Part shown: positions 1 to 4,964 of the stretch, in pieces
Numbering within the stretch: the stretch's first letter is position 1
Layout of the letters: each line of letters starts with the position of its first letter
Origin: VAZQ01 sp035263865
Lineage (GTDB): Bacteria; Pseudomonadota; Alphaproteobacteria; Rhizobiales; Xanthobacteraceae
Direction: 5' to 3'
Assembly (NCBI GenBank): GCA_035263865.1
Contig: DATFQX010000418.1
Coordinates: forward strand, 1 to 5,546
Length of the DNA: 5,546 nucleotides
Position numbers and translations under genes: made by a program
The notes under the pieces: generated by a model
Told to the model about the DNA's origin: nothing
The model's database searches: none
What the model saw: only the letters and a program-made list of their open reading frames with translations

Positions 1-897
1 ACCTCGATCTATTATCACACCAGCGTCTCCGAGGGAGCCGATGTTGCCAAAGCGCTCGAGTTCCGGACCGGTAGAATTTCCGCCAACCTCGCGGGGAGCG
101 TGAACGCAAGCCTTCAAGCGAGAGCCGATCTCGAATTTCTCCTGCCGGAATACACCTTCGCCACGCCGGTGTTTGGAGGGCAGCTTACCGTGGGTGCCCT
201 TGGAGCATATGGCCGCAGTGACACCTCCTTAGCAGGCTCAATTACAGGCGCGTTGGCGACGCCGCTGGGCACAGTCCCATTCTCGCGCTTCGACACTATC
301 AGCGACTCGGTCACCGGCTTCGGAGACGTCTTGCCGCTAGCCTCGCTGCGCTGGAACAACGGCGTTCACAATTACATGACCTACATCACCGGCGGCATAC
401 CGGTTGGAGCCTATGACTCCACGCGGTTGTCGAATATCGGCATCGGGCACAGCGCGATCGACGCCGGCGCCGGCTACACCTATCTCGATCCGCAGACCGG
501 GCACGAGTTCTCGGGCGTGCTCGGCTTCACCTACAATTTCAGCAATCAATCGACCCAGTATCAGAACGGCGTCGACATGCATTTCGATTGGGGCGCGTCG
601 CAATTCGTAACGAAACACGTTCTTGTCGGTGCCGTCGGCTACGTCTACCAGGAGGTCGGTTGCGACACCGGCGCCGGCAACCACGTGGGCTGCTTCAAGT
701 CGGCGGTGGTGGGCGCGGGGCCGCAGCTCGGATACATCATTCCCCTGACCAATGAGCTTCAAGGTTATCTCAATTTCAAAAGCTACTGGGAATTCGGCAA
801 CCAGAACCGGCCCGCCGGCTGGAACGGCTGGGTCACATTCAATATCTCGCCGGCGGAGCAGACGCCGAGCCCATCGGCATCGAGACGCATGCAATAA
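1..897 (+). CDS. SphA/MetA-pathway family outer-membrane barrel protein (5' end outside window)
   Basis: The frame is open from the first base of the window to TAA at 895-897, giving 298 visible residues, so the true start and any signal peptide lie upstream. The GTG at 100 is an internal valine, because the same frame reads sensibly before it. The protein matches what I know of the 'phenol MetA-pathway degradation' transporter family (SphA-like, COG4313): alternating hydrophobic and polar strands rich in G, Y, F and N, the segment IPVGAYDSTRLSNIGIGH, then AIDAGAGYTYLDPQTG, and near the C-terminus FGNQNRPAGWNGW. Members are predicted outer-membrane beta-barrels, often linked by name to uptake of aromatic compounds, but the substrate is rarely proven. 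It ends with a short polar tail after the last strand. It is followed by gene remnants on the other strand, so no operon partner is visible downstream. Confidence is high for the family and low for any substrate. Confidence 0.85.
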   Translation, partial: TSIYYHTSVSEGADVAKALEFRTGRISANLAGSVNASLQARADLEFLLPEYTFATPVFGGQLTVGALGAYGRSDTSLAGSITGALATPLGTVPFSRFDTISDSVTGFGDVLPLASLRWNNGVHNYMTYITGGIPVGAYDSTRLSNIGIGHSAIDAGAGYTYLDPQTGHEFSGVLGFTYNFSNQSTQYQNGVDMHFDWGASQFVTKHVLVGAVGYVYQEVGCDTGAGNHVGCFKSAVVGAGPQLGYIIPLTNELQGYLNFKSYWEFGNQNRPAGWNGWVTFNISPAEQTPSPSASRRMQ

Positions 898-951
898 CCG
901 GGGTTGGTTCTGGTCCGTCGGGATCAATGACCGGTATGGGTCTTGCGCGGC

Positions 952-1047
952 GAATGGAATGCCGAAGTTGAGCCCGAGGAAGAATCCGCCGTGCGCGTGC
1001 GCTGGCGTGGCGAGAGTAGCAGCGGCGACGGCGGTGGCGGCGAGCGA
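952..1047 (-). pseudogene. Signal-peptide remnant of an exported protein
   Basis: Read on the minus strand, this stretch gives SLAATAVAAATLATPAHA followed by HGGFFLGLNFGIPF. That is an alanine-rich hydrophobic core ending in an A-H-A type signal-peptidase site, then the glycine and aromatic-rich start of a small exported protein. There is no initiator or charged n-region: the sequence immediately before it belongs to the broken primase-like remnant in the same frame. Downstream, below about 950, the frame continues only as antisense to the barrel gene ending at 897. I infer a decapitated and truncated gene fused by deletion to its neighbour. The parent family is not identified. A chance GC-rich frame is the alternative, but the order of core, cleavage site and mature start argues against it. 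Confidence 0.4.
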
Positions 1048-1059
1048 GGCGCCTGCGGA

Positions 1060-1235
1060 CGGCAGCGGCAGCGACCACTGCACCGCCTGCACGCCGCCGG
1101 CATTGCTGCGGCTGACGACGATGCCGACGTCGGCGCGCGCCTGCGCGAGCATCTGGCCGCTTCCTCGACGGCGCTCACTTGCCTAGGGCCATGGGCGAAC
1201 GTGTCCAGAAGGAAGCGCTGCGCACGCTCGCGGCG
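1060..1235 (-). pseudogene. Broken C-terminal fragment of a primase/AAA-ATPase-like phage or plasmid protein
   Basis: Two minus-strand frames together resemble the C-terminal winged-helix-like tail of AAA/primase-type proteins of mobile elements. The first gives RRERAQRFLLDTFAHGP then VSAVEEAA (about 1235-1165). The second gives ARADVGIVVSRSNAGGVQ then AVQWSLP (about 1140-1066). In intact relatives I recall a pattern of the form 'RAxxFLxDxLAxGPxPxxEVEEAAxxxGIxxRTLxRAKxxLGI', and a 'WxLP' ending. Here the recognition-helix part between the two blocks is shortened and the frame changes near 1152, so no intact product is possible. No upstream ATPase domain is present: the first frame meets a stop at 1352-1350 with no recognisable domain. 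The assignment is from pattern memory and needs a profile search. Confidence 0.4.
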
Positions 1236-1380
1236 CTGGCCTACAACCAAACCCCGGAGGGACGGATTATTCCCCTTAACCGGAGGATTGAGACACCCGA
1301 AATCACCCGCGGCGCCTGTACGCGCGACGGTTCCGGCCCGCGAATTAGACTAGTAGTTTTGGGGGCGAAGCGGAAATCTT

Positions 1381-1418
1381 GTGCTCGACCACAGCACTAC
1401 CGGTTTTGACCCAACCGG
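1381..1418. repeat. Two tandem short inverted repeats
   Basis: The first is GTGCT (1381-1385) with AGCAC (1393-1397) around a 7-base loop. The second, two bases later, is CCGGTT (1400-1405) with AACCGG (1413-1418), also around a 7-base loop. Both arms are perfect. Neither strand has a run of T after the stems, so a classical intrinsic terminator is not supported. They could form RNA structure, be a protein-binding site, or be a remnant of a repeated intergenic element. Confidence 0.45.
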
Positions 1419-1685
1419 AACTCGGAGGGCGCGTAGACCGCAATGCTTACACGGAGTTTACAGCGGCAGTCGGCTCCCATGCTTGTGACTGCGATTCCCA
1501 ATGCTGTAGCTTTTCCATCACAGCCTTTTGCAATTAGACGATCGCACCAATTTTTATTCCAAACTTAGCCTCGGTTCGGTGCCAAAGTGACACTCGGTGT
1601 CGCGGCCGGTTCGACCAGTTCGAGTTATTATGATCGAACGCGTGCGGAGAATGGGGATACTGAGAAGCTCGGCACCGCCCCCGTT

Positions 1686-1689
1686 GGAG
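1686..1689 (+). promoter_or_regulatory. Ribosome binding site of the double-barrel gene
   Basis: GGAG lies 7 bases before the ATG at 1697. It supports that start, which also begins a complete signal peptide. Confidence 0.6.
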
Positions 1690-1696
1690 TTGGCAC

Positions 1697-3199
1697 ATGC
1701 GGCGCAACCTCCGTGCGCTTTTGATTGGCGCCTTTCTTGACGTTGGCGTGATATATGCCGCCGCGGCGGCCGATGTGCCAATCAGGACTCCAGTTTATGC
1801 GCCCCCTGTGCTCTACAATTGGTCCGGGCTCTATCTGGGTGCCAACGTCGGTGGTGCCTGGTCCAACCGCACGCTGAATGTCGCGGGCACGGCGTGGGAT
1901 GATCCCTTCAGCACTGCATTCATCGGCGGCTTCCAGCTCGGTTACAACCTGCAGGCTGGCCATTTCGTGGTTGGCGTCGAGGGGGACTTCGATTGGGCCA
2001 GCTTTGGCCGTCCAAGTTTTACAGTGTCCTCGCCGTTAGGGCCGGTTCAGTTTTCCGACAGGCAGAAATGGATCAGCACCGTCGCCGCACGTTTTGGAAT
2101 TACATCCGGATCCGGCCGATTGCTGGCTTACGGGAAGGTCGGCGGCGGCTGGGCGCAAGATAGCGCGGCGCTTACCGTCCCGAGCGGAATGCCGATCTGG
2201 ACTGGTTCAAATACCAGCGGTGGGTGGCTTTTTGGCGGAGGACTTGAATACGGGCTCAAGCCCAACTGGACGGTCAAGCTCGAATACGACTATCTCAAGC
2301 TGGGAGACTGGACTACGTCCACAGTCCCCGCCGTGAGCTGGCGCCGCGATACCCAGATGATCAAAGTGGGTGTGAACTACAAGTTCGAGAGAGGTGGTTC
2401 GGATGACGCGACTCTTACTCCGGATGACCAAGCCGGTTCGTCGCGCGCAAAAGGGCGAGACATCGAGGAGCTGGCCAAGGCATCGCAGAACCCCGTTGCG
2501 TCGCTGATCGCCGTGCCGTTCCGGCTCGAGACCACCCCCAACGTCGGTCCGTTCAACCGGACACAGAACGTCCTCACCATCAGGCCGGTCGTCCCCATAA
2601 GCGTGAACGATCAATGGAACATCATTTCACGCACGGTCATTCCGGTAACGAGCCAGCCCAATCCACTAATTGACAGCAGTACGAACGGTACGGGCGACGC
2701 CACTGTGTCGCTGTTCCTTACGCCGGTTGACTCGGGTATCAAGGATTTCTACTGGGGCTTCGGGCCGATCATAGGGGCGCCATCAGCAAGCGATGCCATC
2801 CTCGGGGACGGCAAGGCAGGGCTCGGTCCGACGTTTGCGGTGTTTTACCGCCCGGAGCATTGGGTGATCGGAATGATAGCCAACAATCGATGGTCGGTTG
2901 GCGGCGCTCCGGGGCGCACATCGGTCAACTTTTTTACGGCCGAATACGTCATCAACTACAACATACCTGGGGGTGAGGGATGGTACTTGAACAGTTCACC
3001 CCTCGTGACTGTGAACTGGACGGCTGCACCTGGCCAGCAATGGACCGTTCCTGTTGGCGGCGGTCTCGGCCGCGTGTTCAAAGTCGGTGATCAGTCGTTC
3101 GATGCGTCAGTCCAGGGATTTTACCACCTCATTCACCCCAACAATGGTCCGACCTGGTCGACTCGCGTGCAGGTATCACTCCTGTTCCCTGACCGTTGA
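1697..3199 (+). CDS. Double-domain outer-membrane protein: Omp25/Omp31-like barrel fused to SphA-like barrel
   Basis: This is a 500-residue protein with an ATG start behind GGAG. Residues 1-25 form a signal peptide ending in an alanine run, with mature ADVPIRTP. Residues about 38-230 are an Omp25/Omp31 (RopB-like) barrel: YNWSGLYLGANVGGAW near the start, FGGGLEYGLKPNWTVKLEYD at 179-198, and a last strand MIKVGVNYKF ending in F230, which by itself looks like a complete C-terminal beta-signal. A polar linker of about 33 residues follows. Residues about 264-500 then match the SphA/'neuromedin U'-annotated barrel family: NPVASLIAVPF, NVGPFNRTQNVLTIRP, VIPVTSQPNP, YNIPGGEGWYLNSSP, WTVPVGGGLGRVFKVG, and a final strand ending SLLFPDR. 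Both halves are normally separate outer-membrane proteins, so this should sit in the outer membrane with two barrels or one combined barrel. The frame has no break. The substrate is unknown. The gene stands alone on its strand between non-coding stretches. Confidence 0.85.
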   Translation: MRRNLRALLIGAFLDVGVIYAAAAADVPIRTPVYAPPVLYNWSGLYLGANVGGAWSNRTLNVAGTAWDDPFSTAFIGGFQLGYNLQAGHFVVGVEGDFDWASFGRPSFTVSSPLGPVQFSDRQKWISTVAARFGITSGSGRLLAYGKVGGGWAQDSAALTVPSGMPIWTGSNTSGGWLFGGGLEYGLKPNWTVKLEYDYLKLGDWTTSTVPAVSWRRDTQMIKVGVNYKFERGGSDDATLTPDDQAGSSRAKGRDIEELAKASQNPVASLIAVPFRLETTPNVGPFNRTQNVLTIRPVVPISVNDQWNIISRTVIPVTSQPNPLIDSSTNGTGDATVSLFLTPVDSGIKDFYWGFGPIIGAPSASDAILGDGKAGLGPTFAVFYRPEHWVIGMIANNRWSVGGAPGRTSVNFFTAEYVINYNIPGGEGWYLNSSPLVTVNWTAAPGQQWTVPVGGGLGRVFKVGDQSFDASVQGFYHLIHPNNGPTWSTRVQVSLLFPDR

Positions 3200-3419
3200 G
3201 CGGCGAGTGACCGAACGACTGGAGGCCCAATCTTCAAAATCCAGACAAACCCATGCGCTGCTGGACATGAAGAATCCGCCGAAAGTCAAAGGTGCGGGCG
3301 AGCGGTGAAGCCGAGCGCAATGAGATCGCGGTCGCTCATGGTTCATCTTTCCAAGGTCGCCGTCGTGGCGACAAGGAAAATGCGCAAGGAGCGAGGCGCG
3401 CCGGGTCTATAGTCCGGCA
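3200..3419. other. Intergenic stretch
   Basis: No gene is supported. It contains a perfect hairpin GTCGCC-GTCGT-GGCGAC at 3356-3372, without a T run on either side, and an inverted repeat at 3400-3418. A 17-codon minus-strand frame (3339-3286) is too short to call. No terminator for the upstream gene is evident. Confidence 0.5.
3400..3418. repeat. Inverted repeat next to the start codon of the small gene
   Basis: GCCGG (3400-3404) and CCGGC (3414-3418) flank the 9 bases GTCTATAGT, which contain the palindrome CTATAG. The ATG at 3420 follows after one base, so the repeat occupies the place of a Shine-Dalgarno sequence. It could be an operator or an occluding mRNA hairpin. Confidence 0.35.
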
Positions 3420-3666
3420 ATGTTGCAAAAGACGCCGCCCCACATCCTCGCTCGGCGCGAGCGCTCGCGCCGGTCACGCCAGCGGCGACGGCAAGCGGGT
3501 CTATCCGATCGAGCTCGCCGACACGGCGCTCGAAGGGATTGTCGACGCGTTGGTCCATTACGGGCAGCTGAGCGAGAGCGAGACTTGCAATCAGCGCCGC
3601 ATCGCCGAAGAGCTCGGGCGCCAGTTGGCATGGTGGGCGAAAAACTGGCGCCAGATCCGGTCGTAG
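3420..3666 (+). pseudogene. Small conserved-type hypothetical protein with a one-base frameshift
   Basis: The first 22 codons from ATG 3420 read MLQKTPPHILARRERSRRSR then QR. The next frame, entered by skipping the C at about 3486, continues DGKRVYPIELADTALEGIVD, then ALVHYGQLSESE, then RRIAEELGRQLAWWAKNW to TAG at 3664-3666. Joined, they give a coherent 81-residue protein: a basic N-terminus, one short strand (KRVYPIEL) and two or three amphipathic helices. Each half reads poorly outside its own segment, which is why I place one extra base near 3483-3486. Small proteins of this kind, with a basic RERSRRxR start, are common in Bradyrhizobium-like genomes near phage or mobile genes; their function is unknown. 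The strand-helix-helix layout would fit a ribbon-helix-helix DNA binder, but this is only inference. There is no Shine-Dalgarno sequence before the ATG. A sequencing error or programmed frameshift cannot be excluded. Confidence 0.55.
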
Positions 3667-3743
3667 GTGGCGAAGTCGATTACATTGCCGCTGGCATCGT
3701 CTTTGAGTAAGCCGCCTGGTGTGCAGCGTATTGCATATCGCAT
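3591..3743 (-). CDS. Possible small hypothetical protein, 50 residues
   Basis: An ATG at 3743 on the minus strand opens a 50-codon frame beginning MRYAIRCTPGGLLKDDASGN and continuing VIDFATYDRIW, ending at TGA 3593-3591. The first 30 residues have mixed, protein-like composition. The last third is antisense to the small gene ending at 3666 and is less convincing, so this may be a truncated gene whose real 3' end was lost at about 3660. Only a weak purine stretch (AAAGAGA) lies upstream. I do not recognise the family. Confidence 0.2.
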   Translation of the reverse strand: MRYAIRCTPGGLLKDDASGNVIDFATYDRIWRQFFAHHANWRPSSSAMRR

Positions 3744-4227
3744 GGGGGTATCTCTTTATCCCGATTGGGCCGCTGATAGCTTTTGGCGTGTGCTGCGTAG
3801 GGAAATTAAGCTCGAGCCCCTTGGACGAAAGCGACCGGGCTCGACCGAGGCGCGCTCGACGAGCTCGCTCGCGCGGCGCGCGTTGATGCGATCACGCGGC
3901 GTTAGCGCTTGCCCGGCTCGCGCGCGCCCATCAAGGTTCGTCTTGCTGGCGGGTCCGGGGGCGGCCCTTGCTGCCTGGACACGCTGTCCCCCATTGCCAA
4001 ATTCAAGCGGACGCCGCCTTCAGCTTCGTCATCTGAAGAGAACATCCGCTTTGCTGTTCGGCTGACGCGAGAAGCCCACAGTAATCCGCGCTTCGCCGGA
4101 GTTGATTTTGCACCGGTCGAAGTGAGACAGAGGTCCTGAAAGAGGACCCTCTTCGCCCTGAGGGACAGAAGAAGCTGACTTCGCCCACACTCTAGGCTGC
4201 TTCGCGCGGCCACGCAAAGGGGCGCAT
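3744..4227. other. No recognisable gene; region where the terminase body should be
   Basis: Several open frames cross this stretch, including a minus-strand one continuing from the terminase remnant to TAA at 3904-3902 and ending RRTLMGAREPGKR, but I recognise no domain in any of them. A perfect hairpin GGTCCT-GAAAG-AGGACC sits at 4132-4148. The sequence is best described as decayed or rearranged DNA. Confidence 0.5.
4132..4148. repeat. Short perfect hairpin
   Basis: GGTCCT (4132-4137) and AGGACC (4143-4148) surround the loop GAAAG. The stem can be extended as GAGGTCCT against AGGACCCTC with one bulged C. There is no T run on either strand, so a terminator role is not supported. Confidence 0.3.
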
Positions 4228-4506
4228 TGCGACGCCAGCGTCGTATTTGTGACATCCCGGCAGGCACCGCCGTGTGCACTGCGCCCGACATCGAATGCGA
4301 CTTGCCGGCGCCGCGTCCGCCGAGAAACAACCAGCACCAGTCGAGATCCGGCAGCGGCAGCTGGGCGTCGCGCGCCGAACACCCACTCGTCGGCGGCGTC
4401 ATCGCCCAGCCGCTTCATGAACTCTTCGGCCTTTGCCGGCGGCAATGACCGAATGTCTTTCCAACTGATGCATGTCCCTGATCTCGCGGAGGAAACGGTC
4501 AGCCAT
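4228..4506 (-). pseudogene. Phage large terminase, N-terminal remnant with two frameshifts
   Basis: The large terminase subunit is the ATPase and nuclease that packages phage DNA. From ATG 4506 the first frame reads MADRFLREIRDMHQLE. Removing one A near 4458-4460 leads into DIRSLPPAKAEEFMKRLGDD and AADEWVF. Restoring two lost bases near 4375 (F-W-A-R would be expected) leads into ARDAQLPLPDLDWCWLFLGG and RGAGKSHSMSGAVHTAVPAG. The segment 'WVF(W)ARDxQLP' followed by LFLGGRGAGKS is the characteristic start of alphaproteobacterial prophage and GTA-like terminases; the Walker A lysine is at 4303-4301. Homology fades near 4228, and Walker B and the nuclease domain, several hundred residues in intact proteins, are missing. 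The start has a strong AAGGAG 7 bases upstream and overlaps the preceding frame's stop. The terminase call is confident, and so is the loss of function. Confidence 0.75.
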
Positions 4507-4585
4507 CACTGTTCTCCTTGATCACTTTCGCCAGCCCCGGTCGATCATAGGCTGAGACGATAGCTGCACTTGAGCTGCGTGCCAT
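4499..4585 (-). CDS. Small frame upstream of terminase, or C-terminal end of the 4762 gene
   Basis: From ATG 4585 this gives 28 residues, beginning MARSSSAAIVSAYDRP and ending GLAKVIKENSDG, with stop TGA at 4501-4499. Its last codons overlap the terminase start in the arrangement ATGGCTGA, a common sign of translational coupling in phage operons, and they also contain the terminase Shine-Dalgarno sequence. It is in the same frame as the 4762-4625 gene, separated only by that gene's TAG and 13 open codons, so it may be the 3' end of that gene after a nonsense mutation. The family is unknown. A role upstream of terminase, for example in packaging, is inferred from position only. Confidence 0.35.
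   Translation of the reverse strand: MARSSSAAIVSAYDRPGLAKVIKENSDG
4514..4519 (-). promoter_or_regulatory. Ribosome binding site of the terminase remnant
   Basis: AAGGAG lies 7 bases before ATG 4506 and is the strongest Shine-Dalgarno match I see in the window. It decides the terminase start even though the frame breaks soon after. Confidence 0.6.
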
Positions 4586-4624
4586 TGCTTGCTGCTCGCC
4601 ATGGCCCCCCGCGATCGACCTGAT

Positions 4625-4762
4625 CTATTCACGCGGCTGTGCCCGATCGAGAAGATCAATCAGCGCCTTGGTCGCTGGCAACGATGTCTCAACTTGTCTG
4701 AGTTGTGCATCGCTGAGACCGGAAACGTGACCAATGAGGTCAATGAGCCAGTGTTGCAGCAT
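4625..4762 (-). CDS. Small phage-module hypothetical protein, 45 residues
   Basis: From ATG 4762, weakly preceded by AAGG, the minus strand reads MLQHWLIDLIGHVSGLSDAQ then LRQVETSLPATKALIDLL and DRAQPRE, ending TAG at 4627-4625. It has a clear pattern of amphipathic helices with natural codon composition, unlike the antisense frames around it. I think similar short helical proteins occur just before terminase genes in Bradyrhizobium-like phage regions, usually longer than this, but I cannot name the family. The TAG may be a nonsense mutation, because the same frame continues open into the 28-residue segment that ends at 4499. Upstream the frame is stopped 10 codons before the ATG. Confidence 0.4.
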   Translation of the reverse strand: MLQHWLIDLIGHVSGLSDAQLRQVETSLPATKALIDLLDRAQPRE

Positions 4763-4784
4763 GCTTCGACCTTGTGGGTAGCGA

Positions 4785-4865
4785 CTAACTCACGACGCTT
4801 GACACGGCCGGGAGAACGGCAGCGCCGGCGGCTACATGCAGGAATCGTCGCCGGGGAAGGTTCAA
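4785..4865 (-). pseudogene. Signal-peptide stub of a Bug/TctC-family substrate-binding protein
   Basis: Starting at TTG 4865-4863, behind the purine-rich AGGGAGAGG about 5 bases upstream, the minus strand reads LNLPRRRFLHVAAGAAVLPA then VSSVVS and stops at TAG 4787-4785. The pattern L-P-R-R-x-F-L-H followed by AAGAAxLPAVS is the typical N-terminal export signal of Bug-type tricarboxylate transporter receptors in Bradyrhizobium-like genomes, where it is normally followed by A-Q-x-Y-P-x-R-P and about 300 more residues. Here the homology ends just at the expected cleavage region. Only the leader of the gene is left, so it makes no binding protein. Confidence 0.55.
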
Positions 4866-4964
4866 GGTGGCCTCTCCCTCTGACAACGCCGATGAGGTAA
4901 AATACAATTAACCGCCGCTGTATCGCATGGGGTTCGCGTCTACCTGCAGCTAGCCACTCGCTGC

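Larger units (their letters stand above)
1236..1696. other. Non-coding stretch and leader of the 1697 gene
   Basis: I see no convincing gene here on either strand; the open frames look like shadows or random GC-rich frames. GC falls after about 1345 relative to the neighbours, as expected for intergenic DNA. It holds two adjacent hairpins at 1381-1418, a short hairpin GACAC-TCG-GTGTC at 1589-1601, and a set of GTTCGA/TCGAAC hexamers at 1609-1639. The promoter of the downstream gene is probably somewhere in the last 200 bases, but no strong -35/-10 pair stands out. Confidence 0.6.

Noticed and set aside
337..1152. A 271-codon minus-strand open frame
   Set aside because: Below about 950 it is simply antisense to the well-supported barrel gene ending at 897. 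Only its first 70 codons carry recognisable remnants, annotated separately.
943..1409. Plus-strand open frames between the two barrel genes
   Set aside because: Their composition (runs of R, G, A) is that of antisense GC-rich frames; the minus strand carries the recognisable remnants here.
1528..1557. Possible promoter TTGCAA with TTTTAT at 18-base spacing before the 1697 gene
   Set aside because: Each box matches only 4 of 6 consensus bases, which is common by chance in an AT-richer intergenic stretch.
979..3281. 13-base match between 979-991 and 3269-3281 (GAAGAATCCGCCG)
   Set aside because: The similarity does not extend beyond the 13 bases and the contexts are unrelated; likely chance.
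3286..3339. Minus-strand 17-codon frame MSDRDLIALGFTARPHL
   Set aside because: It reads like a protein start, but is too short and has no clear ribosome binding site or partner evidence.
3356..3372. Hairpin GTCGCC-GTCGT-GGCGAC as a terminator for the double-barrel gene
   Set aside because: It lies about 160 bases after the stop codon and is not followed by a T run on either strand.
3909..4139. Plus-strand 76-codon frame ending at the 4132-4148 hairpin
   Set aside because: No recognised domain, low-complexity start and no clear Shine-Dalgarno sequence; probably random coding potential in decayed DNA.
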